NCBI GenBank assembly: GCA_012295225.1
Contig: WMKK01000014.1
Coordinates: forward strand, 1-64,000
Origin: Ostreococcus mediterraneus
Taxonomy: Eukaryota > Chlorophyta > Mamiellophyceae > Mamiellales > Bathycoccaceae
Length of the DNA: 64,000 nucleotides
Reading direction: 5' to 3'
Position 1 is the first letter of the stretch. Each line of letters begins with the position of its first letter. The notes under the pieces were generated by a model. It made no database searches, was not told where the DNA came from, and was given only the letters and a program-made list of their open reading frames with translations. The position numbers and the translations under genes are program-made. Of this stretch, positions 46,056 to 55,459 are shown one piece after another.

Positions 46056-46786
46056 CGTCGCCGTCGTCGTCGCGTATCTTGCGCTCGCATTAGGTTAACA
46101 CGACGCGATTCGCATCGCGCGGCATTCCGCGACGACGGTTCGCGGTTCGCGGTGGAGGTACGTACGGCACGCGCGCGACGACGCGCGCGACGACGACGCG
46201 CGCGACGACGACGACGACGCGCGCGCGACGACGCGACGACGACGCGGGTGATGGCGATGCGGCGATGCCGATGGGAATCGCGCGTGCGAGCCGTTGGCGC
46301 AGTGCGGTGGTTAAGTACGCGAACGCGCGCACGACGGTTCGTATAACGCGGATGTGGCGCGGTGCGCGGGGGTGGTGTGGGGATGGCGCGCGCGCGGTGG
46401 CGTGTGCGAGGTCCTGGGCGCGTGCGCGCGCGTCGGGAAGGGGGAGGAGGGCGCGTGGGGGGGGTGGATGGGCGCGAGGGTGGGCGCGCGCGCGCGCGCG
46501 CGCGCGAGGAGGCGCGAAGGCGTTTGAATCGCTCCGGATGCGCGTGCGTCGTGGTCGGCGCGTCGCGGTAGCGGTGCGGTGTGGTGTGGTGGTATTGTGG
46601 TGGCGGTGCGGTGTGCGCGCGCGTGAGGGCGTTGGGGGGGGGTGTTGGGCGCGGCGTACGCGCGCGCGTTTGAATTTGAAAAACCGCGCGGGCGACTGAC
46701 CAACAGACGAATCGCGCGACGCGCGGTGTTTCTTTCGTGTTGTATACAGTTGTTGTCGTTGTTTGAGTTTGACATTTGACTACACG

Positions 46787-47860
46787 ATGGTTTCGAAGAG
46801 TTCAGTCGCGAGTGCATCGCTGGCCAAGTCTGTGCCCGCCGCGCAGGGTGGCGTTGAAGAGAAGAAGCGACGCAAGCGACGCGACCGCGATAAGCCCAAG
46901 CGCGCGATGTCCGCGTATCTCGTCTTCTTGAGTCGCCACCGCTTGGCTGTGCAAAAGTCTCACCCGAACTGGTCCGTGACGGATGTTACCAAGGAACTCG
47001 CCCGACGATGGAAGGATGTGAGCGATAAGGAACGCGCAGAGTGCCAGCATCAATCCGACGAAGACAAGAAGCGCTACTATGAGCAAATGGCTGACTACGT
47101 GCCGTTGCCGGATGAAAAGGAGGAAGAGGCTCCGATCAGGTACGACAAGGATGGTAACCGCAAGCGTCGCAAGAAGGACAAGAATGCCCCGCGGAAGAAC
47201 CGCTCAGCATACATCATCTGGGCGGCGGAGTACCGGGACAAGAACTTCCGTCCGAAGGCTGCCGCCAACGCGCCGGTGTCGTTCCGCGAGCAAGCCACCG
47301 AGCTCGGCCAAGCGTGGGCCATGTTGTCTGCGTCGGCGCGCAAGAAGTACGATGATGCTGCTGCGAGGGAGGCGAAGGAGTACGCCGTGAAGCGCGATGC
47401 CTACTTGGAAGAGAAGAAGAAGCTCGCGATCGCGGCTCGTGAAGCCAAGCGCGAACGGTTGCTCGCGGAGAAGCGCGCTTGGGAAGCGACGAAAGCCGCG
47501 GCGCAAAAGGTCAAGGATGATCGCAAGGCGGAACGCGCTGCGCTTAAGGATCAACGTGCCAAGGAACGTTCGACGGTGAAGAAGTCCAACGGTGCCGGAG
47601 GTTTGCCGAAGACTGGTAAGAAGCGTGCTGAAGCCACGAGCTCGGATACGATGGCGCGCATTAAAGCCGCCCTCGTGGGCGTCTCGAACGAAGCCGCGTG
47701 GTACAAGATTGTCGACAAGCACGCCAATGCGCCTGAGAAGGTAAACGATGCCTACAAGCAGTTCATCGCCAACGCGAAGCAAACGCACTTCTCGGCCGAT
47801 CCCAAGGCTTTCTTAGTCGCCGTGCTCGGCTACGACGAAGCGCAACAACATCTCCTTTAA
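46787..47860 (+). CDS. Two-HMG-box chromatin protein
   Basis: The protein has 357 residues from the ATG at 46787. The frame further up opens only with TTG. HMG box 1 lies at about 36-106 ('RAMSAYLVFLSRHRLAVQ', then 'LARRWKDVSDKERAE'). HMG box 2 lies at about 133-205 ('APRKNRSAYIIWAAEYRDK', then 'LGQAWAMLSASARKKYDD'). Each box is preceded by a strongly basic stretch. A long lysine/arginine/alanine helix (about 205-275) follows. The last 65 residues form a separate helical region ('AALVGVSNEAAWYKIVDK'). HMG-box proteins bend DNA and act in transcription and chromatin structure. The specific role is unknown. Confidence 0.9.
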   Translation: MVSKSSVASASLAKSVPAAQGGVEEKKRRKRRDRDKPKRAMSAYLVFLSRHRLAVQKSHPNWSVTDVTKELARRWKDVSDKERAECQHQSDEDKKRYYEQMADYVPLPDEKEEEAPIRYDKDGNRKRRKKDKNAPRKNRSAYIIWAAEYRDKNFRPKAAANAPVSFREQATELGQAWAMLSASARKKYDDAAAREAKEYAVKRDAYLEEKKKLAIAAREAKRERLLAEKRAWEATKAAAQKVKDDRKAERAALKDQRAKERSTVKKSNGAGGLPKTGKKRAEATSSDTMARIKAALVGVSNEAAWYKIVDKHANAPEKVNDAYKQFIANAKQTHFSADPKAFLVAVLGYDEAQQHLL

Positions 47861-48130
47861 GCGCGACGTCAAGGCGCGCTCGCGTTGACCTTTTCTTCTT
47901 TTGACCATGTGACGACGATTGAAGGCGCAGACACGCGTCAATGTCTACAACGACCATCGTCACCAAGTAAACACACGAACATGTACTCACGCTCACACTA
48001 TATCAATAATGATCTCACGGTTTTTCTCTACTACTACCGGTACTGTTCGCGCGCCCAGTCAACAAAAAAACGCATTCAATTCCAAAAGGCGTTTTTTTTG
48101 CAAGCGCACCCGCGCCACAGACCGCGTCGC

Positions 48131-50722
48131 ATGCCGCCGCACGCTGACGCGCCGCCGCGGCGTCATCGCGATAAAGACAAACGCGCCAAGCACCGCCTCG
48201 CGGCAGCGCTGCGCACGCTCCGGCTCGACGTCGACGCCACCGACGTCGACGCGCGGGCGGCGTACAAGTCGCTCGCGCGCGCGCACCACCCAGATAAAGG
48301 AGGCGATGCCGCAACGTTTCGTGCAATTGCGAGCGCATACGAGGTGGTGTGCGAGAGATTCGCGCGCGAGCGTCAGGCACGGGAAAAGCTCGGTGGTGTG
48401 GTCGCTGGTAGCGGTGCGCGCGAAGAGGCGTGGAGCTCGAGCGCCGCTGCGGCAGCCGCGCCGCTTGAGATTCGTCAAGGTGAAGACGGCGCGAGCATCG
48501 CACCGAGTGGGGACTTGAAGCGTCTCGGTGACGAAGCTTTTGATGCGAGTGAGTACGAGCGCGCGATTGAATGTTATTCTGCGGCGGCGGCGTACGCGAA
48601 GATTGATGGAGCGACAGAGTACGCGGAATTGTACCGCGCTAGAGGCGAAGCGTACGCCGCACTCGAACGCTGGCGTGAAGCGATCGATGACGCCGACCGA
48701 GCGATGAGCGTTCGCGCGCTTTGGTCACCGCCATGGGTACTCAAAGGCCGCGCGTTGGAAGCCATGTCGGCGTGGTCGGCGGCGGCGGCGCTGTATCGTC
48801 GGCGCGCGACTTCGAGAGTAGACGCGGATGAGGACGATGCCGACGCTCGCGCCTTACGCGAAGGTCTAGAGCGCGCAGAAAGCGCTCTGAGGACTGAATT
48901 CTGCCTCGCTAGCGTTGATGCACATCGTGGTGCGGTTCGCGTGATGGCGATGAAGCCATCCGGTCGCGGATTGCTCGCGGCGGATGCAGAAGCCGACGCC
49001 GACGTCTTCGACGAAACTATACCCACCAATGCGTACGTATGTACGCTCGGCGCCGATGATGGGTACTTGAAAATATTTTCTGTCCCGAGTGGGGAATGCT
49101 TATACGCCACGAAGCTCTCGCATGCGATACGCGCGTTGAGCTGGGCGCCAGACGGTGGCGGTACTCTCGTCGCCGTCGGCCAATCCGGATTTGTCAAGAC
49201 GTGGGATTTCGAGTTCGCCGAAATCGGCGCCCCGCGCGCGACGCTTGTGTCCGAGCGCGAACTCATTGGATTTCATCCCGCCGTCGACGCCACGTGCGTG
49301 ACGTTTGACGTGTCGAGCGAGTACATCGCCGTCGGCGCGAGCGACGGCTCTGCGTGCGTGTGGGACGTCGGCGCCGGCGCGCTCGACCACGCCATCCCCG
49401 CCGGACTCAACGCTCATAAGGCTGAGATTACGAGCGTAAAGTTTCATCCTGTTCGTGGTCGTGCACAGCTCACCAGCGGTTCGCTCGATGGCGATGGACG
49501 CGTGTGGGACCTGGTCGGCGAAGCCGCGGATGTCGCCGGCGAATGTCTGCACACATTGCGTTGGGACGCCGGCGCCGTCATCGCCGTCGATTACACCCCG
49601 TGTGGACGTCTCATCGTCACCGCCACGAGCTCGAGCGCAAGTGTTAAATCTGCGGTGGCATCGGTGAATAGATTACTCGTGTGGAGTTCAGTGAGCGGTC
49701 GATTATGTAAGTGGTATGACGCGCACACGAGCCGAATCAATGACACATCGTGGCACCCGCATCCGGGATCGCGCAATGTCGTCGTCAGCGCGTGCGATGA
49801 TGGCGTGCTGCGCGTGTGGTCGATACGAGCCGCACCGAGTGGGGCAGGCAAGCCTCTGCTCGAGAGTGACGAGCACGCTGGGGTGGAGATTGACCACGCA
49901 AAAGTTGACAGGCGGATGTCCGGCGCGGCGGTTCGAGTGGCGCATTCGCCCATGGGCGGCATTCTCGCCGTCGTCACGCGCGATGGTCGTTTGCGCGTGC
50001 ACGATAGCGAAACGTTAGAATCTACGATGGATTGGCGCGCGAGCGCGCATGGCGCATCGCAATGCGTAGCTTGGGCGCCGACGCCGATTCCGCTCGAAGC
50101 TGACGCGCCAATGTCCAGGACGTCTCCATGGATTGTCGTCACTGGCGGCGATGATGGGCGCGTGTGCATGTGGCGCATCACGCGTGGCGATGATGACGAC
50201 GACGGCGACGACAGTGCCGATAAACGTGCCGATACTAACAATGCTGCCGTCGGCATGGATGGAGACAAGGTTGCCGAACTGAGAGTCAAAATCGGCTCAA
50301 GCGCGATATTTTCAGCAGCTGATGTTAAAACATGGTGGGACGCCAACGAAAACGTCGGCGAAGTCACCCCACTCGCGGATGTCGGTAACCACGCGGGCTA
50401 TCTTGGACCATCACCAAACGACAAGCCAATCCATAAGGCGCTCGATGGGTCTCCGCTCATCGTCCCGGGCGCGACGCTCACATCAAAGTACATCGATTTA
50501 GCGCTTCTCGACGGCGAAATCGCCTCCCATGACGCCTACGCCGCACTCGAGCGTGATATTCAAGAACTTCAACGCAAACGTACGGCGTTCATGGGTGATT
50601 CATCGCACTCGGCGATTGAAAAGCGGGCCTATGCCGCCGAGTTTGCAGCTGAAATCCAACCGCTTCGAGAACAGCGTTCGCGGGTCTACACCGCGTTAAA
50701 ATCCGCCAACGCCTACGTGTGA
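48131..50722 (+). CDS. DnaJ-TPR-WD40 multidomain protein
   Basis: The protein has 863 residues from MPPHADAPPRRH. The frame is open a further 82 codons upstream, but those residues look like leader. A J domain lies at about 20-75 with an intact HPD ('ARAHHPDKGGDAATF'), so it should stimulate Hsp70. TPR-like helices lie at about 125-235 ('LGDEAFDASEYERAIECYSA', 'AYAALERWREAIDDADRAM'). WD40 repeats fill about 260-690 ('ALSWAPDGGGTLVAVG', 'TSVKFHPVRG', 'DGDGRVWDLVG', 'DTSWHPHPGSRNVVVSACDD'). A coiled-coil tail ends the protein. DnaJ-TPR pairs occur in DNAJC7-like co-chaperones, but adding a WD40 propeller is unusual. Substrate and location are unknown. Confidence 0.88.
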   Translation: MPPHADAPPRRHRDKDKRAKHRLAAALRTLRLDVDATDVDARAAYKSLARAHHPDKGGDAATFRAIASAYEVVCERFARERQAREKLGGVVAGSGAREEAWSSSAAAAAAPLEIRQGEDGASIAPSGDLKRLGDEAFDASEYERAIECYSAAAAYAKIDGATEYAELYRARGEAYAALERWREAIDDADRAMSVRALWSPPWVLKGRALEAMSAWSAAAALYRRRATSRVDADEDDADARALREGLERAESALRTEFCLASVDAHRGAVRVMAMKPSGRGLLAADAEADADVFDETIPTNAYVCTLGADDGYLKIFSVPSGECLYATKLSHAIRALSWAPDGGGTLVAVGQSGFVKTWDFEFAEIGAPRATLVSERELIGFHPAVDATCVTFDVSSEYIAVGASDGSACVWDVGAGALDHAIPAGLNAHKAEITSVKFHPVRGRAQLTSGSLDGDGRVWDLVGEAADVAGECLHTLRWDAGAVIAVDYTPCGRLIVTATSSSASVKSAVASVNRLLVWSSVSGRLCKWYDAHTSRINDTSWHPHPGSRNVVVSACDDGVLRVWSIRAAPSGAGKPLLESDEHAGVEIDHAKVDRRMSGAAVRVAHSPMGGILAVVTRDGRLRVHDSETLESTMDWRASAHGASQCVAWAPTPIPLEADAPMSRTSPWIVVTGGDDGRVCMWRITRGDDDDDGDDSADKRADTNNAAVGMDGDKVAELRVKIGSSAIFSAADVKTWWDANENVGEVTPLADVGNHAGYLGPSPNDKPIHKALDGSPLIVPGATLTSKYIDLALLDGEIASHDAYAALERDIQELQRKRTAFMGDSSHSAIEKRAYAAEFAAEIQPLREQRSRVYTALKSANAYV

Positions 50723-50916
50723 CACTAGCGGTAGTATTCTGTTGTATTAGCACGCATTCGTCGTAGCGGCGCCGTCGCGATCGATAATCAATTGACTCGC
50801 AGCGTCTCCGTGTGACGCACTTTTTGCAAAAAGTGCACGCCACTCCTTTCCACGCCTCTCGCGCGCGCGTCGCGCGTCGATCGCCAACGCACGCGCAGTC
50901 GACCGATACAGACGAT

Positions 50917-53900
50917 ATGGCGCACTATCCCGGCCGCGGTGCGAGCCCCGGTCGCGGACGAGGCCGCGGCGGCCGACACGCAACCAACGGCCCGAGTCCC
51001 GCGCTCATCACCGCAAACATCAAAAACTCCAAAACCATGGACGAAGTGCTCACCAACGCCCGCAAGTTTATGACATTCTTGAATCACATACATCTTTCGG
51101 CGTTTTGGAACACGCTCAGTCGGTTGTGCTCGACGGCGTCGACGTCCAAGTCGTGGTTTTTGGATGACGCCTACAGTTCCACGGCGTCGGCGGCGACGGC
51201 TCGCACGACGCTCGTCGTCACTACCAGTGACGATATTGGCGCTCGAGAGCTCGCAAACATCGTCCATGGATTAGCAAAGTGTGGTTTCACCACGCACACG
51301 CACGGTGAGGCGTTCGAGGCGCTCGCCAAGGCGATAGCTCCACGCGTGGAGGCGTGCGCGCCGCAAGAGGCGGCCAACGTAGCCTGGGCTTTCGCCAAAG
51401 CAGAGCGCGTTCACGACGATGCAGTCTTCGACGCCATCGCGCGATTGGTAAAATCGCGTGCAGATGCATTTAATGCGCAAGAGTTGGCGAATGTTATGTG
51501 GGCGTTCGCGACGATTGGGCGGAATGATGATGAGGCGTTTGCGGCGGCGGCTCGAGCGGCGGAGAAGCTCACGTCGCGAATGTCGAGCCAAGGCTTGACG
51601 AATATCGCCTGGTCGTTCGCTAAGGCGGGGCATTACGACGCGCAACTATTTAGGTCGTTATCAAGCGCGGCGAAGACGACGTTAGGGGGGTTTAACGCAC
51701 AGGATGTGTCGAATTGTGTATGGGCATTTGCCAAGGTGAACCAATACGACGCCGAGTTTTTCGAAGCGCTGGCGCGTTGCGCCGAGCGGCACGCCGATAA
51801 TCTCAGCGCACAAGGGTTGGCGAACACGGTGTGGGGATTTGCGAAAGTTGGCCATGTCGATAGCGCGCTCTACACCGCGTTTGCGATGCGTATTCGTCGT
51901 AAACTTGATGAATTTCGTCCCATTGATTTAGCAAACACGGCGTTTGCGTTTTCCAAGGCGTGTCATTTGGATGAAGAACTTTTCGATGGTCTCGCGCGAC
52001 GCGCCGAAACGTGCTTGGACGAGCACAACACGCAAGATTTGGTGAACACTGCGTATGCTTTTGCGAAGATTGGCCAATTCGATGCCGCGTTGTTCACTGC
52101 TATGGCGCGCGCCGTCGCCGGAAGAAATTTAGACGAGCTCGACGCGCCGCAAATTGCCACTGTCGCCTGGGCGTTCACCACAGCCAGCGCCGTGGATGCC
52201 AACTTATTTAAAATACTCGCATCAAGCGCGGAACGGCGTGTGGATGAGCTCGGCACGGGTGATATCGCGAGCATCGCGTGGGCGTTCGCAAACGCAGACC
52301 AAATGGATGACGCTTTGTTTGCAGCGCTGGCGCGCTCGGCAAAGGCGCGCATTGATGCATTCAACGACGAAGATCTCGACAATGCCGAATGGGCATTTGG
52401 TAAAGCCGGCCACAAGTCTGTCGCCAAGCAACTAAAGCAGCGTCGAGATCGCACGGCGGGGATTGCGGCTGAACTTGCGAGCGCTGAAGTGGACGTGTCC
52501 AAATGCGGCAAAATTGTCGTCGCTGGCGGTGGTATCGGCGGTGCCGCCGTCGCGGTCGCGCTGCAAAACAAGGGCTTCGATGTCATAGTTCTGGAATCCG
52601 ACACGAGTTTTGACGCGCGCAAGCAAGGGTACGGGTTGACGATTCAAGGCTATAGCTCTACGACGCAAGCGCTCGGAATTAGCTTGGCGAGAGACGACGC
52701 GCCCTCGACGTCACACTACACGTTCAATTCCACAGGGAATATCTTAGGTTTCTTCGGTGAAGCGTTTAGTGCAAACGGTAAACGCGAACAGAACGAGTGC
52801 GAAAATTCTGGGCGGTTTATTCACATCCCACGTCAAGTATTACGACAAAGAATTCTTGAGCGCGTCGAACCGAATACGGTGCGCTGGAATTCCAAGCTCA
52901 AGTCGTTCGCGTGCTGGAACGATGACGAATCACGCCATACGAACGGAGTCACGGTGACTTTAATGGATGGCACCACCATCGATGCCGCCCTACTCGTCGG
53001 GTCGGATGGTATTTTTTCCACCGTGCGCAGGCAGTTAGAAATCCCGGGTGATAGGTTGAATTACGTCGGCTTGGTCGTCGTGCTCGGCATTGTCGACGAC
53101 TCGGTGCTCAAGGTTCCACTCACGGCGCGGAGAATCTTTGAAACCGTGGACGGGGCGACGCGAATTTATGCCATGCCATTCACCACGTCGTCCACGATGT
53201 GGCAGCTGTCATTCCCAGCGTCTGAAGATGACGCTCGACGATTATCAAAAGATACGTCTACGCTCAAGGATGAAATCGTGCGCCGGTGCGCTCAATGGCA
53301 CGATCCCATTCCCGAACTCTTGCGCAGCACACCGCTCGATTGCATGTCAGGCTATCCAGTGTATGATCGAGAACTACTTGAACCTGACGTCTTGCGCCGA
53401 AAAAATGGCAACGGTGTGACGCTGACGCCGCAACGTCGAGTGACGCTCATCGGCGACGCGGCGCACCCAATGACGCCGTTCAAGGCGCAAGGCGCAAATC
53501 AAGCGTTAAGCGACGCCGTGCTACTCGCCGACACGCTCGTCGAACACGTACAAAAGTTTGGACCAATCGAAGGGTTAGATGTCGCTCTACCAGTGTTCGA
53601 AAAGAAGATGTTGAGCCGGTCTAATAAGATGGTGATTGGGTCTCGCGCCAAGGCGAAGGAGATGCACAGCGCGTTGGCGTTGCAACCAGCGCGCAAGGCA
53701 CAGCGCGAGACTGGATTAGACATGACCAAAGTCATCGAAACGCTGCAGAAACTTGGTATTGGAGCTCAAAGCGCGACCGATCCTCGAGGATTAGATGCAG
53801 TCGTGGCCGACGGTATGCAGGCGTCGGCGTCCGCGAAGAGGCGGTCATCGAGCGACGTCAATCTTTGGGGTATGAAGGACGGCGCGTGGGCCAAGTGCGT

Positions 53901-54012
53901 GTTGGTGAAGACTAAAAAGGATGGGAAATCCAAAGTGAAATTTCTCGATGGCGCGACGGCGACTTTAGGTCCCGAGAACGTGCAGCCGAGAGTGAAGAAG
54001 GTGAAGAAATGA
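50917..54012 (+). CDS. Fusion of OPR-like helical repeats and a flavin monooxygenase
   Basis: The protein has 1031 residues from MAHYPGRGASPG; the upstream frame opens only with GTG. A glycine/arginine-rich N-terminus (about 1-25) is followed by about eleven helical repeats of 37-38 residues (about 110-510), with signatures 'ELANVMWAFATIGRND', 'GLANTVWGFAKVGHVD' and 'DIASIAWAFANADQMD'. These resemble OPR/FASTK-type RNA-binding repeats. The second half is an FAD monooxygenase of the hydroxylase fold: 'KIVVAGGGIGGAAVAVAL' (about 530-547), 'LLVGSDGIFSTVRRQL', and 'VTLIGDAAHPMTPFKAQGAN' (about 842-861). The last 60 residues ('GAWAKCVLVKTKKDGKSK') are basic. The frame runs through both parts without a break. 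Both enzymatic motifs and repeats look intact. Confidence 0.9.
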   Translation: MAHYPGRGASPGRGRGRGGRHATNGPSPALITANIKNSKTMDEVLTNARKFMTFLNHIHLSAFWNTLSRLCSTASTSKSWFLDDAYSSTASAATARTTLVVTTSDDIGARELANIVHGLAKCGFTTHTHGEAFEALAKAIAPRVEACAPQEAANVAWAFAKAERVHDDAVFDAIARLVKSRADAFNAQELANVMWAFATIGRNDDEAFAAAARAAEKLTSRMSSQGLTNIAWSFAKAGHYDAQLFRSLSSAAKTTLGGFNAQDVSNCVWAFAKVNQYDAEFFEALARCAERHADNLSAQGLANTVWGFAKVGHVDSALYTAFAMRIRRKLDEFRPIDLANTAFAFSKACHLDEELFDGLARRAETCLDEHNTQDLVNTAYAFAKIGQFDAALFTAMARAVAGRNLDELDAPQIATVAWAFTTASAVDANLFKILASSAERRVDELGTGDIASIAWAFANADQMDDALFAALARSAKARIDAFNDEDLDNAEWAFGKAGHKSVAKQLKQRRDRTAGIAAELASAEVDVSKCGKIVVAGGGIGGAAVAVALQNKGFDVIVLESDTSFDARKQGYGLTIQGYSSTTQALGISLARDDAPSTSHYTFNSTGNILGFFGEAFSANGKREQNECENSGRFIHIPRQVLRQRILERVEPNTVRWNSKLKSFACWNDDESRHTNGVTVTLMDGTTIDAALLVGSDGIFSTVRRQLEIPGDRLNYVGLVVVLGIVDDSVLKVPLTARRIFETVDGATRIYAMPFTTSSTMWQLSFPASEDDARRLSKDTSTLKDEIVRRCAQWHDPIPELLRSTPLDCMSGYPVYDRELLEPDVLRRKNGNGVTLTPQRRVTLIGDAAHPMTPFKAQGANQALSDAVLLADTLVEHVQKFGPIEGLDVALPVFEKKMLSRSNKMVIGSRAKAKEMHSALALQPARKAQRETGLDMTKVIETLQKLGIGAQSATDPRGLDAVVADGMQASASAKRRSSSDVNLWGMKDGAWAKCVLVKTKKDGKSKVKFLDGATATLGPENVQPRVKKVKK

Positions 54013-54195
54013 AACGTTTAAGTCATTTACAACAGTGCATGATTACAGACATGAAGAGTGTACAGGGTCGTCGTGGAAGTAGAAGTAGTAATAGAAGTAA
54101 TGGTGGTGGTAAACCAAAAAAAGACCACAATTAGTGTATAATGTGTAGCAGTGTTTTGTATTGGTACTCGTAGGTCATCTTGCGCGTGTTTCGCA

Positions 54196-55238
54196 TCACT
54201 CAGCATTTGACTGGCCTTGGCGTTCGAGCATCGCCGTGAGTGAGCTCCTGTATCTCTGCACGTGCTCCATCCGCGGATTCACGCGTAACGCGTCCTCAAA
54301 GCACCTCAACGCATCCTCGTATTGATGCAAAGCCAAGTGACACAGTCCTTTCCCGGAATGCGCTCCGAAATGAAACGGATTCAATTTCAGCGTGTTGACG
54401 CAATCCTTGATGCTCTCATTGTATAACTGCATGAGATAATTCGCCGTCGCGCGCTTGTTGTGCGCCTCGGCAAACTCAGGTTTGGCGATAATGATTTCAG
54501 TGAATATATCACGCGCCACGGGTAAGCCATCCGGAACGACGCCCATGGCGTTAATGCCCTCGTTCAGTCTGTTGTCCACCGCTGTATCCCCCGACCGCTG
54601 CCACAACGACCACAACGCCTGCTCAATCGCCTTCGCCGCGTCCTCATTCGCATCATCCACCGTACACAGCGCTCGTAACAACGACGGCACCACTCGACGA
54701 TCACCGAGCTGCACGACATCCTCGCAAATAACCACCGTTTCCTCGCCGTTGGGCTCACGTAACCGTCTCGCCAACGCCGCCGCCAACGCCGCGGATGGAG
54801 ATAGCTCCCGTTCCTTCCGCGCTCGCTCCTCCTTGATGGATTTCGCAACCTTATAATTCTCTTCTTCGATCGCACACGCTATTTTGCGTTCAGCGAGCTC
54901 TTCATTCAAAAGGAACTCATCCACCGCGTTGGTCGCCGCGCGCGCCTCCGCCGCCGCCCGCTCCACTTTTTCATTCAATTCTTCACTCAAATCCCGCCCA
55001 CGCCCGCCATCGCGCACGCGATGGGCATCGACATGCACAGATCCAATAGACGCGTCCCTGGCGCCGCCTCGCGCGCGCACATCTCGACCACATCGCGCGT
55101 GAACCCGTCTCGAGTGCGCGTGAGCTCCACAATCGTAGTCGCAATTGTCCCATCCTCGTCGCGATCGACGCGTATCAGGAAGCATACCGCGGCGCGAAAC
55201 GCTCGTTCGCGCGCGCGAATGCGCGAATGCAACCGCAT
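54196..55238 (-). CDS. UVR-motif and TPR protein with an apparent frame change
   Basis: The downstream part (54196 to about 55000) reads well: a UVR-like motif 'LAERKIACAIEEENYKVAKSI', a helical middle, and two to three TPRs ('AEAHNKRATANYLMQLYNES', 'GKGLCHLALHQYEDALRCFE'). The upstream part reads well in another frame (from the ATG at 55238: 'FRAAVCFLIRVDRDEDG', 'RLLDLCMSMPIACAMAGVGG'). The two meet near 54990-55030. No convincing GT-AG intron could be placed there, so either a very short intron or a sequencing error is likely. TPR proteins with UVR motifs occur in plastids of plants, but I do not recognise this one. Exact residue count is therefore uncertain (about 347). Confidence 0.65.
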
Positions 55239-55459
55239 GCGCGCTCGCGCGCGTCCAGACGCTCGAATGCGCGGGCATGACGGACGAAACACGCGCGTCG
55301 GGGTGTGACGGGACGGTTACTTTTTGGTGCTTTTCACTTTTTACACACTGTTTCGCGCGATACGCCGTCGCTGCCGCGCGCGTCGCGCCTCTTCGCGCGC
55401 ACGGAGCGTTAGGTACATCTTCTCAACCGCGGTTTTCGGCCGCAGGCGCGTTTGCGCGA

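Larger units (their letters stand above)
44775..46786. other. 2-kb simple-sequence-rich spacer, no confident gene
   Basis: The stretch holds the MBF1 upstream region, a near-perfect hairpin at 45316-45367, (GACC)n/(CGAC)n runs at about 45886-45941, (GCGCGAC)n at about 46167-46245, long GC runs, and two unresolved bases at 46054-46055. One short minus-strand frame (45712 to about 45850, 'RFVGPGQRISARVATNDGS') reads naturally and might be part of an exon. No splice model could be supported. Confidence 0.5.

Noticed and set aside
46265-46699. G/R-rich 144-residue frame upstream of the HMG gene
   Set aside because: It comes from GC-rich simple sequence next to unresolved bases; no natural protein features.
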